A stretch of 64,000 nt of DNA, taken from the NCBI RefSeq assembly GCF_002217285.1, contig NZ_MUGW01000008.1, forward strand, positions 320,396 to 384,395. Reading direction: 5' to 3'. Each line of letters starts with the position of its first letter. The first letter of the stretch is position 1. The notes beneath the pieces are model-generated. The model was given only the letters and a program-made list of their open reading frames with translations. It was not told where the DNA came from and did not search any database. Shown one piece after another: positions 34,141-43,074 of this stretch. The position numbers were made by a program, and so were the translations under genes. The stretch comes from Flavobacterium hercynium. GTDB lineage: Bacteria > Bacteroidota > Bacteroidia > Flavobacteriales > Flavobacteriaceae.

Positions 34141-34358
34141 GGCTTTTCAATTAGATAATTTATAATTAGATAATTCGAAAAAGGGTGAATTGTGTGAACA
34201 GATAATTAGCACAATCTCTTGGATTGACTAATCATCTCAATTCGGTAGTTTTTATTCAGGATTTCTCTTGATTAAGAATTGAAGATATTCTAATAAACCT
34301 GTCCATTTTGTTTTCATTATAACAAATATCGTAATTTTTATTTATTTAAATTATAAAA

Positions 34359-36713
34359 TTAAAATAAAAATCCGACGCTAAACCAAGTGTAATTTTTGGA
34401 TGTTTCCGGCGACCATGAATGTTTGATTTCGATTGGACCAATAATGGTTTCCAGTCCATAACCAACTGCGTAGCCTGAATATTTAGGCATTGAAACCCAG
34501 TCGACAGTAGAAAAAATGTCGTTTCCAAGATTCGCATAATTGGCAGAAAAGTTGATGTGGTTTTTTCTGATGATTTCATAATCAAGAGTAAGCGCTGTTT
34601 TTATATAGCTGTTTCCGGAAATACTTAGAAAATCATATCCGTAAAAATAATTAAAGTTGTTGGTTTTGTTATATCCGTATCCACCTAAGAGATAATCAAA
34701 AAAGGGTACGCTATTACTGCCAATATTAAACCCGGCTTCTGACTCCAATTTTACTGTGGCTTTTGAAAACAATGTGCTCGCAAAAGCAACTTCTGCTTTT
34801 GCAGTCGAAAATGGTTTGAAAGTACCGGTATAATTAGAAGATCCTAAATAGCTCTGTACTTCTGATGAAAAATACAATCCGGAACTTGGAAAATACCGAT
34901 CATCCATAGAATCATATTTAAGGTAGCCAAAAAGGCTGAAATAGTTGCTTTTTTCGATTAAGTTATCCTCATTAATCAGTGTTGGCGAATTTATTTTTAA
35001 ATGTTTGTATTCTAAGCCGCCACCCATCAGGAACTTTTGTACAAAAATAGTCTGAAAGTAGGCTTGATTTGTTAAATCCAAGAAGTCAACATTGATAAGG
35101 GTTCCAATTGGATTTATAGGAGAGAGATCACTAAAACTTGTTGTGATATTTCTGTTAAACTGATTTAATTTTGAACGAAATCCGAAACTGATATTAAAAC
35201 CATTTTCGACATAATAGTTGAAATCATATCTGAAATTATCGCCTAAAATCATATCAATTGACGTAACATCATTTTTTAAAAAAGTTTTTTTATGTGTAAG
35301 ATTTAGCAAAACACCACTTTTGTAAAGTCCGTCATAATGAAGCCCCAGTTTTAAATAAGTTTGTGTTGGGTTTTCCTGTAAAACAAGATCGAGATCGTCA
35401 TCTTTACCGTTTGCGTTAGGCTGAAGACAATACGAAATGGCACTAAAGTTTTGAGTGGCATCCAGATTGTTCATTCCTGTTTTAAGATCATCGTAAGTAA
35501 TGGTGCTTCCGGGCTTAAAACGAAGCTTTCCACGAATGTATTCTCTCGTGTAATTGTCTAAACGGTCACTGTTTATTTTTTTGATATGTAAAGTGTCACT
35601 GCTGACTTTTAATTTTGGTTTTTTGTAAAAGTTAGTGCTGTCTGCCAGTAATTTAATTTTTTCATAAACAGCAAATGTAGCTTCTTCACCTTTCCTGATT
35701 ATTTCTTCGCCTTTATCAAATGAAATTACACCGTAGCCGCGAATATCAGGTTTTATATAAATGTCGGTATTTTTTATTTTTCGTTTCATTTTATCAATCG
35801 ACTGCAGATTGGTAATTTGAACGAGTATTCTGGTCGCATTTTTTAAGCTTTTTCTAGTCAGCAAATCGTCCTGAACATCGACTCCAATGATAATATCGGC
35901 ACCAAGATTGCGAACTTCCCTGATAGGGTAATTGTTTGCCACTCCGCCATCTACCAATAATTTTCCGTCAATTTCTACAGGAGTAAATAACGAAGGAAAT
36001 GCTGCACTTGCCATCATTGCCTGTACTAAATTACCTTTGTCCAGTAAAACTTCTTCGCCCGTTTCTATATTAGTTCCCATACATAGAAATGGGATTGGGA
36101 GTTTATTGAAATCTCGTACATGTCGCACATTTCGCGTTAAGCTGCTTAGTAAGTTATAATTATACATTCCTTTAGAAAGTGCTTCCGGAATTCCGACTCT
36201 GAAATTACTGAAAGGCAAAACGATGGCATATAATTCATCATTTTTTTTGCCATAAAAGTTTTTAGAGGAACGAGGGATGTAATCATTTATAAGTTCATCA
36301 AAATCGGTTTTTTTGAAAATAGAATCAATTTGAGCGGCATTGTATCCTGATGCATAAAGACCACCAATGATAGATCCCATACTTGTGCCGCCAATATAAT
36401 CGATTTTGATTCCGGCTTCTTCTAAAACTTTCAGAACACCAATATGTGCAAAACCTTTTGCTCCGCCACCACTTAAAACCAATCCAATTTTTGGTCTTTT
36501 AATACTATCTTTTTTAGTGTCTTGAGAAAATGTTTTTTGAGAAGACACAAAGAAGACACAAAGAAGAATTACTATTTTTAAAACGGATAATTGAAATTTA
36601 AATAAAGATGTTATTTCTTGCCAAAGAGCTACTATTCTTAAAACTCTTTTTCTGGATTTTAAAGAAAATCCTTTGGAGCGGGAGCTTGATATGAGTAGTT
36701 CTTGTAGATTCAT
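34359..36713 (-). CDS. Patatin-like phospholipase with outer-membrane beta-barrel
   Basis: 784 residues. After an N-terminal basic segment of about 45 residues and a hydrophobic signal (VLKIVILLCVFFVSSQKTFSQ), a patatin domain begins: oxyanion loop GGGAKG (82-87), nucleophile GTSMG (Ser111) and DGG (Asp255). A POTRA-like part (about 375-450) and a C-terminal beta-barrel follow, as in type Vd autotransporters (PlpD). No start codon closer to the signal was found, so the long N-terminus is kept, but it is odd. It probably hydrolyses lipids at the cell surface. It starts 8 bp after uvrC's stop. Confidence 0.88.
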   Translation of the reverse strand: MNLQELLISSSRSKGFSLKSRKRVLRIVALWQEITSLFKFQLSVLKIVILLCVFFVSSQKTFSQDTKKDSIKRPKIGLVLSGGGAKGFAHIGVLKVLEEAGIKIDYIGGTSMGSIIGGLYASGYNAAQIDSIFKKTDFDELINDYIPRSSKNFYGKKNDELYAIVLPFSNFRVGIPEALSKGMYNYNLLSSLTRNVRHVRDFNKLPIPFLCMGTNIETGEEVLLDKGNLVQAMMASAAFPSLFTPVEIDGKLLVDGGVANNYPIREVRNLGADIIIGVDVQDDLLTRKSLKNATRILVQITNLQSIDKMKRKIKNTDIYIKPDIRGYGVISFDKGEEIIRKGEEATFAVYEKIKLLADSTNFYKKPKLKVSSDTLHIKKINSDRLDNYTREYIRGKLRFKPGSTITYDDLKTGMNNLDATQNFSAISYCLQPNANGKDDDLDLVLQENPTQTYLKLGLHYDGLYKSGVLLNLTHKKTFLKNDVTSIDMILGDNFRYDFNYYVENGFNISFGFRSKLNQFNRNITTSFSDLSPINPIGTLINVDFLDLTNQAYFQTIFVQKFLMGGGLEYKHLKINSPTLINEDNLIEKSNYFSLFGYLKYDSMDDRYFPSSGLYFSSEVQSYLGSSNYTGTFKPFSTAKAEVAFASTLFSKATVKLESEAGFNIGSNSVPFFDYLLGGYGYNKTNNFNYFYGYDFLSISGNSYIKTALTLDYEIIRKNHINFSANYANLGNDIFSTVDWVSMPKYSGYAVGYGLETIIGPIEIKHSWSPETSKNYTWFSVGFLF

Positions 36714-36721
36714 AAAAATAA

Positions 36722-38515
36722 CTAGTTTGTTTTGTAAAAGTCGACAATTTTTTTGGCTTTTGATACTCCAATAACGTCAGATATCTCTTTTTCTGTCGCT
36801 AATTTTAATCTTTTAACACTTTTAAAGTGCTGAATTAGAGTTAGCATTGTTTTTTCGCCAATTCCCGGAATGCTTTCTACAGAGGAATTTAGAGCTGCTT
36901 TACTTCTTTTATCACGATGAAAAGTGATTCCAAAACGGTGTGCTTCATTTCGCAATTGCTGAATGACTTTTAACGTTTCTGATTTTTTATCTAAGTATAA
37001 CGGAATCGAATCACCCGGATAAAAGAGTTCTTCAAGGCGTTTTGCAATTCCTATGATTGCAATTTTCCCTCTTAATTCTAATGCATCAATACTTTTTAAC
37101 GCGGCAGATAATTGACCTTTTCCACCGTCAATAATAATCAATTGAGGCAGGGGCTGATTTTCGTCCAGGAGTCTTTTGTAACGTCGGTATACAATTTCTG
37201 TCATCGAAGCAAAATCGTCAGGTCCTTCAACCGTTTTTACATTAAAATGTCGATAATCCTTTTTGCTGGGCTTTCCGTCTTTAAAAACTACGCAGGCTGC
37301 AACGGGATTTGTACCCTGAATATTAGAGTTATCAAAACATTCGATATGTCTTGGTTCTGTTGGTAGTCGTAAATCTTTTTGCATCTGAGCCATAATCCGA
37401 TTAGTATGTCGGTCAGGGTCTACAATTTGCAATTGCTTTAATTGTTCTATTCTAAAAAACTTGGCATTTCGAATTGATAAATCTAAGATTTGTTTTTTAT
37501 CGCCCAGTTGCGGAACAGTTACTTTAATATTTTCACCAAGATCAATTTCAAACGGAACAATTACTTCTTTTGATAATAATTGAAAACGCTCACGAAGTTC
37601 AATAACGGCAAGTTCTAATAATTCTTCATCGCTTTCATCCAGCTTTTTCTTGATTTCCATCGTGTGAGAACGTATGATAGAGCCGTGAGAGATTTGTAAA
37701 AAATTTACAAAAGCAGCACTTTCGTCTGATACAATCGAAAACACATCAATATTGGTAATTTTTGAATTGACAATTGTAGATCGGGATTGATAGTTTTCTA
37801 AAATTTCTATTTTTTCCTTGATTTTTTGTGCCTCTTCAAATTGTAAATTCTGAGCATATTGTGTCATTAAGCGCTTGAAGTCTTTCATGCTTTCTTTGAA
37901 GTTTCCTTTAAGAATTTCGCGGATCGCATTGACTTGTCTTTGATATTCTTCTAAAGATTCTAAACCTTCGCAAGGACCTTTACAATTGCCAATATGATAT
38001 TCTAAACATACTTTGAATTTTCCGGAATCAATATTAGATTGAGTCAGGTCATAATTGCAGGTACGTAAAGGATAAAGTTCCTTTATTAAATCTAAAATGG
38101 TGTGTACCATTTTGAAATTCGTATAAGGGCCAAAATATTCTGAACCGTCTTTTACCATTCTTCGGGTTAAAAATATTCTCGAAAAAGGTTCACGTTTGAT
38201 ACAAATCCACGGATAACTTTTGTCATCACGCAATAAGACATTGTAACGCGGTTGCAGTGTTTTGATTAAATTATTTTCTAATAAAAGTGCATCCGTTTCT
38301 GTGGGTACAACAATATGTTTGATGGTTACAATTTTGCGAACCAGTACATTTGTTTTTGCAGTATCGTGAATTTTATTGAAGTAGGAGGAAACACGTTTTT
38401 TTAAATTCTTCGCTTTCCCCACATACAATATTTTGTCGTCTTTATCATAATATTGATAAACGCCGGGATTGTCTGGCAAGGTTTGAATCTGTAGTTCTAA
38501 AGACGGTTTTTGCAT
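36722..38515 (-). CDS. uvrC: Excinuclease ABC subunit C
   Basis: 597 residues, normal length. The GIY-YIG endonuclease start is NPGVYQYYDKDDKILYVGKAKNL, followed by a UVR domain near residue 205 (YAQNLQFEEAQKIKEKIE), the RNase H-like C-terminal nuclease with HIECFDNSNIQG ... IIIDGGKGQL, and terminal helix-hairpin-helix segments (VESIPGIGEKTMLTLIQHF). It makes both incisions in nucleotide excision repair with UvrA/UvrB. A minus-strand TAAATTTG at 38600-38607 could be its -7 element. Confidence 0.97.
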   Translation of the reverse strand: MQKPSLELQIQTLPDNPGVYQYYDKDDKILYVGKAKNLKKRVSSYFNKIHDTAKTNVLVRKIVTIKHIVVPTETDALLLENNLIKTLQPRYNVLLRDDKSYPWICIKREPFSRIFLTRRMVKDGSEYFGPYTNFKMVHTILDLIKELYPLRTCNYDLTQSNIDSGKFKVCLEYHIGNCKGPCEGLESLEEYQRQVNAIREILKGNFKESMKDFKRLMTQYAQNLQFEEAQKIKEKIEILENYQSRSTIVNSKITNIDVFSIVSDESAAFVNFLQISHGSIIRSHTMEIKKKLDESDEELLELAVIELRERFQLLSKEVIVPFEIDLGENIKVTVPQLGDKKQILDLSIRNAKFFRIEQLKQLQIVDPDRHTNRIMAQMQKDLRLPTEPRHIECFDNSNIQGTNPVAACVVFKDGKPSKKDYRHFNVKTVEGPDDFASMTEIVYRRYKRLLDENQPLPQLIIIDGGKGQLSAALKSIDALELRGKIAIIGIAKRLEELFYPGDSIPLYLDKKSETLKVIQQLRNEAHRFGITFHRDKRSKAALNSSVESIPGIGEKTMLTLIQHFKSVKRLKLATEKEISDVIGVSKAKKIVDFYKTN

Positions 38516-38599
38516 TCTGAATTTGTTTCTGTAGGTACCTGATAAGACTTTTCAAAAATCATTCCGATTTTCAATTCAAGCTTAACATTGATTTAGTTT

Positions 38600-38607
38600 C
38601 AAATTTA
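38600..38607 (-). promoter_or_regulatory. Candidate -7 element for uvrC
   Basis: The minus strand reads TAAATTTG, matching TAnnTTTG, about 85 nt before the uvrC ATG. No -33 element is evident, so confidence is low. Confidence 0.3.
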
Positions 38608-38652
38608 CGAAATCAAAAGAATAATTTCTATATTTAGATTTTATAATTCTAT

Positions 38653-39633
38653 ATGAAAAATAACAAACCCATGATTATTTTTGGCGAATCGATTTTGCCA
38701 GGAGAACATAGAACGATAAACGTTGAAATTGCCCGATTGCATACAACTACAAAGCTTAATATTCCTGTAATTGTTCGCCGCTCAAAGCTGGAAGGTCCTG
38801 TAGTTTTATTTTCAGCAGGAATTCACGGAGATGAAATAAACGGAATAGAGGCTGTACGCCAGATTATTAGCAAAAAAATAAACCGTCCAACACGAGGTAC
38901 GATCATTTGTATTCCCATTATAAATATTTATGGTTTTGTAAATAAATCGCGTGAGTTTCCAGACGGGCGTGATTTGAACAGGGTTTTTCCGGGGAGTAAA
39001 AAAGGTTCTTTAGCAAGCCGATTTGCTTTTCATATTGTTGCAGAAATTTTACCGATTTTAGATTATGCTGTCGATTTTCATGCCGGTGGAGCGAGCCGTT
39101 TTAATGCTCCGCAGATTAGAATCACAGAAAATAATCCGGAATTGAAGCGTTTAGCTGATGTTTTTAATGCTCCGTTTACTTTATATTCTAAACATATTAC
39201 AGGTTCTTTTAGAAATACTTCTGAAAAGGCCAATGTAAAAATGTTACTTTTTGAAGGCGGAAAATCATTAGATATTAATAATGAAATTGCAAACGAAGCG
39301 GTAAAAGGAACGAAGCGTTTGCTTCATTATTTGAATATGCTCGATCCGGATCAGGTGGTCGAAGAAGCAGAAGAACCTTCTATTTACATAAAAAATTCAG
39401 TTTGGCTTAGAGCTAAATGTTCCGGCTTATTGCACGATTTTAATATGGTTAGCCGTTTTGTAACAAAAGGAACTATTTTGGCAATTATAACAGATCCGTT
39501 TGGTAAGTTTGAGCAAAAAGTAAAAGCACCGCACGATGGTTTTGTTATCAATGCGAATCATTCACCAATTGTTTACGAAGGCGATGCCATTTATCATATT
39601 TCTAAAAACACTCCCGAAAATGCCAACGAATAA
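38653..39633 (+). CDS. Succinylglutamate desuccinylase/aspartoacylase-family (M14-like) protein
   Basis: 326 residues. Zinc-binding and catalytic motifs are GIHGDE (His58, Glu61), DLNRVFPG (107-114), VDFHAGG (His143) and LFEGGK (general-base Glu). A C-terminal beta-barrel (AKCSGLLHDF ... KAPHDGFVI) matches the AstE/ASPA subgroup. Similar flavobacterial proteins often stand beside RimK-type ligases; no rimK is visible here. It likely cleaves an amide bond in a small molecule or modified peptide, substrate unknown. It overlaps the next gene by 14 bp. Confidence 0.9.
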   Translation: MKNNKPMIIFGESILPGEHRTINVEIARLHTTTKLNIPVIVRRSKLEGPVVLFSAGIHGDEINGIEAVRQIISKKINRPTRGTIICIPIINIYGFVNKSREFPDGRDLNRVFPGSKKGSLASRFAFHIVAEILPILDYAVDFHAGGASRFNAPQIRITENNPELKRLADVFNAPFTLYSKHITGSFRNTSEKANVKMLLFEGGKSLDINNEIANEAVKGTKRLLHYLNMLDPDQVVEEAEEPSIYIKNSVWLRAKCSGLLHDFNMVSRFVTKGTILAIITDPFGKFEQKVKAPHDGFVINANHSPIVYEGDAIYHISKNTPENANE

Positions 39634-40189
39634 AAAAGAATTGCGAGCGCAGTATAAAAATCTTCGGAGGGGATTTTCTACAGAAGACATCAACGAAAAA
39701 AGTCTTGTTATTGCTAATAATCTGATTGTATTATCGATTTGGGACAAAACTTATTTTCATGTTTTTCTTCCGATAGAGGAGCAGAAAGAAGTAAATACAG
39801 AATATGTGTTGCACTTGCTTTCTGGCAGAGATAAAGAAATTGTGATTTCGAAAAGTGATTTTGAAACTAGGGAAATGACTCATTTTTTATTGACGGACAA
39901 TACTAAAATTAAGAAAAACGAATATAATATTCCGGAACCTGTAAATGGTTTGCCTGTTCCGGTTGATGTTATCGAGGTGGTTTTTGTGCCGCTTTTAGCA
40001 TTCGATATTTTTGGAAACCGTATTGGTTATGGTAAAGGATTTTATGATAAATTTCTGGCTGGGTGCAAACCGGAAACGATCAAGATTGGACTTTCTGTTT
40101 TTGAAGCTGTTAACCAAATAGATGATGTTTTTGAATCTGATGTGAAATTAGATTATTGCGTAACGCCTTTGAGAACCTATACTTTTTAA
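39620..40189 (+). CDS. 5-Formyltetrahydrofolate cyclo-ligase
   Basis: 189 residues from MPTNKKELRAQYKNLR, a normal start for this family. The signatures are FLPIEEQKEVNTEY, the phosphate/folate loop FVPLLAFDIFGNRIGYGKGFYDKFL, and the late KLDYCVTPLRTY. It uses ATP to convert 5-formyl- to 5,10-methenyl-tetrahydrofolate. The start lies within the end of the preceding gene. Its last 34 bases are nearly repeated 316 bp downstream (40477-40510), past a small membrane protein gene. Confidence 0.94.
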   Translation: MPTNKKELRAQYKNLRRGFSTEDINEKSLVIANNLIVLSIWDKTYFHVFLPIEEQKEVNTEYVLHLLSGRDKEIVISKSDFETREMTHFLLTDNTKIKKNEYNIPEPVNGLPVPVDVIEVVFVPLLAFDIFGNRIGYGKGFYDKFLAGCKPETIKIGLSVFEAVNQIDDVFESDVKLDYCVTPLRTYTF

Positions 40190-40194
40190 AGTAT
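40161..40194 (+). repeat. 34-bp direct repeat, copy 1 (end of cyclo-ligase gene)
   Basis: This segment covers the C-terminal codons and stop of the cyclo-ligase gene and recurs at 40477-40510 with 31 of 34 positions identical. It begins TAACGCCTTT and ends TAAAGTAT. Confidence 0.8.
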
Positions 40195-40240
40195 TTAGTT
40201 TATATTTTAAAAATGATTAACAAATGAAAGGTTTTTCTTT

Positions 40241-40248
40241 TATATTTG
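40241..40248 (+). promoter_or_regulatory. Candidate -7 element for the 50-residue membrane protein
   Basis: TATATTTG matches TAnnTTTG and lies 15 bp before the ATG at 40263. The -33 region is not clear. Confidence 0.35.
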
Positions 40249-40262
40249 AAAAAAAATAAAAC

Positions 40263-40415
40263 ATGAAAAAAACTACATCTTTTATCGAGACTCTTTTTTT
40301 AGACACAAAAAATAATAAAGAACTAAACATTATTCGCACCATTTTAATAATTTCTGTAATGTTGTATTGCATAGGTGCTATTGTGGGAAAAGCAGTATCG
40401 TATTTTACGCACTAA
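40263..40415 (+). CDS. Small single-span membrane protein (50 residues)
   Basis: 50 residues: a soluble N-terminal part (MKKTTSFIETLFLDTKNNKE) and one membrane helix, IIRTILIISVMLYCIGAIVGKAV, then a short tail. It has a plausible -7 element 15 bp upstream. The gene lies between two 34-bp near-identical direct repeats derived from the cyclo-ligase 3' end. Function is unknown; it may be a small stress or membrane-complex subunit, but nothing in the sequence says which. Confidence 0.55.
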   Translation: MKKTTSFIETLFLDTKNNKELNIIRTILIISVMLYCIGAIVGKAVSYFTH

Positions 40416-40476
40416 AAGAGAAAAATTGCTGTGTACTTAAATTTAGTTGGGCTGAAATGATATTTACAATATTGTC

Positions 40477-40510
40477 TAACGCCTTTAAAAACCTATACTT
40501 TCTAAAGTAT
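40477..40510 (+). repeat. 34-bp direct repeat, copy 2
   Basis: Near copy (31 of 34) of the cyclo-ligase 3' end at 40161-40194. The 316-bp offset spans the 50-residue membrane protein gene. The rest of 40511-40661 shows no gene; it is the upstream region of the VWA lipoprotein. Confidence 0.8.
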
Positions 40511-40661
40511 TGAAGGTTTAGTTTTTCTTTAGTTTAATTTTGGTAAGAATCTTGGCATTAAATTTGGATTGAGCGAAATCACAAATAATTTACCCTAGTA
40601 CATCCGGAATGCTAGCCATTATTTGAATTAAATCAATTTCTAATTTAAAACCTTCAAACTA

Positions 40662-42209
40662 ATGAAAACTAAAGCATTTTGTGCAATAGCATTCCTTTTA
40701 CTTATTACTATTAGCTGTAATAAAAGACCCAATCCAGAGCTTTACGAAGAATCAAGCGATATTATAGTATCAAGTCCGGAACAGCCGGATGAGGCGTATA
40801 TGCCCGAAGAGAATAGCGAAAGTTATACTGCTCTCGAAGAAAACCCTTTTGAATCTCCAAACAAAGAACCACTTTCTACTTTTTCTATAGATGTTGACAA
40901 TGCTTCTTATACCAACATCAGACGTTTTATAAACGAAGGACAAAAAGTTCCTAAAGACGCGGTTCGCGTTGAAGAAATGATGAATTTCTTTAAATACAAT
41001 TATCCACAGCCAGACGAACAAAATCCATTCTCCATAAATACCGAATTAAGCGATTCACCGTGGAATAAAAACTCTCAACTGCTAAAAATAGGTTTGCAGG
41101 GAAAAAATATCACCATGAATAATTTACCTGCGAGTAACCTTGTTTTTTTGATTGATGTTTCAGGATCGATGAGTGATTCTAATAAACTTCCGTTACTAAA
41201 AGAATCAATGAGAATTTTAGTAAAAGAATTGCGTCCTCAGGATAAAGTTTCGATTGTAGTATACGCAGGTTCAGCTGGTGTTGTATTAGATCCAACTTCA
41301 GGAGATAAAAAAGACGATATTATTAATGCTTTCGACAGATTAAATGCTGGCGGAAGTACCGCTGGTGGAGAAGGAATTGAGTTGGCGTACCAATTAGCAC
41401 AGCAAAATTTTATCAAAGAAGGAAACAATAGGGTCGTGATAGCTACAGATGGTGATTTTAATGTAGGGGCTTCTTCCGATTCTGATATGGAAAAATTAAT
41501 CGAAGACAAAAGGAAATCGGGCGTATTTTTAACCGTTTTAGGATTTGGAATGGGAAATTACAAGGATAGTAAAATGGAGGTTCTGGCTGATAAAGGAAAC
41601 GGAAACTACGCCTATATTGATAACATTCAGGAAGCCAAACGTTTTTTAGGAAAAGAGTTTAAAGGTTCTATGTTTGCCATTGCAAAAGATGTAAAAATTC
41701 AAATTGAATTTAATCCGAAACACGTTCAGGCTTACAGACTGATTGGTTATGAAAATAGAAAGCTTAAAGCAGAAGATTTTAAAAATGATGCTGTTGATGC
41801 AGGAGAATTAGGAAGCGGTCATACGGTTACTGCTTTGTATGAAATTATTCCAACAGGTGTTGAAAGCAATTATGTTCCTTCGGATCTAAAGTATACAAAA
41901 GTAAAAAACAATGATGCTAACTACAGTGATGAATTGGCAACGGTAAAGTTTAGATATAAAAAACCGGATGGTGATACAAGTATAGAAATGGTACATACTA
42001 TTGCGAATAAAAACGTAGCACTGGAAAGAAGTTCTCCTGATTTTAAATTTGCAAGTGCCGTAGCATGGTTTGGATTGAAATTAAGAGAATCAAAATATAT
42101 TTCTAATACTTCAAGTGCTGAAATTAAAAAACTGGCAAAATCAGGATTGGCTCATGATGATGAAGGTTACAGAGCTGAGTTTATACGATTAGTAGATGCT
42201 GTAGAATAA
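40662..42209 (+). CDS. VWA-domain lipoprotein with DUF3520-type C-terminus (YfbK-like)
   Basis: 515 residues. The signal ends in ITISC (Cys19, lipoprotein). An N-terminal von Willebrand-factor-like region (PLSTFSIDVDNASYTNIRRFI ... VRVEEMMNFFKYNYPQP) precedes a VWA domain with MIDAS motif DVSGSMSDSNK near 167 and ATDGDFNVG, and the C-terminal part has DELATVKFRYKKPDGD ... FKFASAVAWFGLKLRESKY as in YfbK. These envelope proteins are common in Bacteroidetes and have no settled role. It converges on the Bat operon, which also encodes VWA proteins. Confidence 0.9.
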   Translation: MKTKAFCAIAFLLLITISCNKRPNPELYEESSDIIVSSPEQPDEAYMPEENSESYTALEENPFESPNKEPLSTFSIDVDNASYTNIRRFINEGQKVPKDAVRVEEMMNFFKYNYPQPDEQNPFSINTELSDSPWNKNSQLLKIGLQGKNITMNNLPASNLVFLIDVSGSMSDSNKLPLLKESMRILVKELRPQDKVSIVVYAGSAGVVLDPTSGDKKDDIINAFDRLNAGGSTAGGEGIELAYQLAQQNFIKEGNNRVVIATDGDFNVGASSDSDMEKLIEDKRKSGVFLTVLGFGMGNYKDSKMEVLADKGNGNYAYIDNIQEAKRFLGKEFKGSMFAIAKDVKIQIEFNPKHVQAYRLIGYENRKLKAEDFKNDAVDAGELGSGHTVTALYEIIPTGVESNYVPSDLKYTKVKNNDANYSDELATVKFRYKKPDGDTSIEMVHTIANKNVALERSSPDFKFASAVAWFGLKLRESKYISNTSSAEIKKLAKSGLAHDDEGYRAEFIRLVDAVE

Positions 42210-42231
42210 GTAAAATAGCATTTTAAAACAA

Positions 42232-42271
42232 AATCCCAATTTCAAATCATATAGATTGAAATTGGGATTTA
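42232..42271. terminator. Bidirectional terminator between the VWA lipoprotein gene and batE
   Basis: A 15-bp perfect stem: AAATCCCAATTTCAA (42232-42246) paired with 42257-42271 around a 10-nt loop, between two converging genes. The T-runs on either side are short, so termination is likely but not textbook. Confidence 0.72.
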
Positions 42272-42289
42272 TTATTTGGTAGCGTTAAA

Positions 42290-43039
42290 TTACTGTTTTA
42301 CTTCTCTTATCGTTGTGCTGTCAATCCAGCCTTCCGTTCCATCTGTTAATTCAATTTTTTTCCAGGTTCCTAAAGTTTCAATTACATAGACTTTTGCGCC
42401 TTCATGTAATAAGAAAATAGCTGATCCTGCTTTTTGAGGTTCACTTCTAACTTCACTCATTTCGGCAAAAACAATCGCAGGACGATCATTTTCGTAATTA
42501 CTTTTTTCAGATATTCCGGCAGTCACGCTTACGACTAAGGCGACTAAAAGAATAAACATACCTATGAAATAAATTCTTTTTGTTAGCGTCAGTTCCGAAA
42601 AATAATAACCGATGAAACTTAGTAAAAATAGAAACGCAATTGCTACAGCAATTTTTGCCCACATATTATAGTCAAAAATAGAAGTAAAGTTCTGAATGAG
42701 TTTTTCAAATCCAACTTTAGGAACTTCTTTTATTTCGTCAATCGTTAGTTTTTTAGCAAACTTTAAATTGTTTAATGTTTCAGCATCATTTGGTTTTAGC
42801 ACCAATGCTTTTTCATAATTGTATATCGAAGGAGCAACTTGATTTAGCTTGTAATAACAATTGGCAAGATTAAAATACAATTCAGCAGAATGTTGTTTAT
42901 CCTCTTTAATAATGTTTTCATATTCTTCTGCTGCCTGCTTATATTGTCCCTTTTGGTACAAAGCATTTCCTTTTTCAAAGCTCGTTTGAGCAAAGAAAAC
43001 CTGAGAGATTAATAGAAAGAGATATAGTATATTTTTCAT
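42290..43039 (-). CDS. batE: BatE: TPR and SH3-domain protein
   Basis: 249 residues. A signal peptide (to about VFFAQ), two to three TPR units (FEKGNALYQKGQYKQAAEEYENII ... LYFNLANCYYKLNQVAPSIYNYEKAL), two membrane spans (about 130-150 and 155-175) and a C-terminal bacterial SH3 domain (VRSEPQKAGSAIFLLHEGAKVYVIETLGTWKKIEL). This is the last gene of the Bat operon. Its TPRs face the periplasm by topology. Bat proteins are linked to oxygen tolerance in Bacteroides, though the direct mechanism is not known. Confidence 0.92.
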   Translation of the reverse strand: MKNILYLFLLISQVFFAQTSFEKGNALYQKGQYKQAAEEYENIIKEDKQHSAELYFNLANCYYKLNQVAPSIYNYEKALVLKPNDAETLNNLKFAKKLTIDEIKEVPKVGFEKLIQNFTSIFDYNMWAKIAVAIAFLFLLSFIGYYFSELTLTKRIYFIGMFILLVALVVSVTAGISEKSNYENDRPAIVFAEMSEVRSEPQKAGSAIFLLHEGAKVYVIETLGTWKKIELTDGTEGWIDSTTIREVKQ

Positions 43040-43074
43040 TTTATTATTTTAAAACTGTTAGGTTTGATTTTAAA

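Noticed and set aside
40662..42209. VWA lipoprotein as an extra Bat operon member
   Set aside because: It is convergent to the operon with its own terminator, and its C-terminal domain is YfbK-like rather than BatA/B-like.
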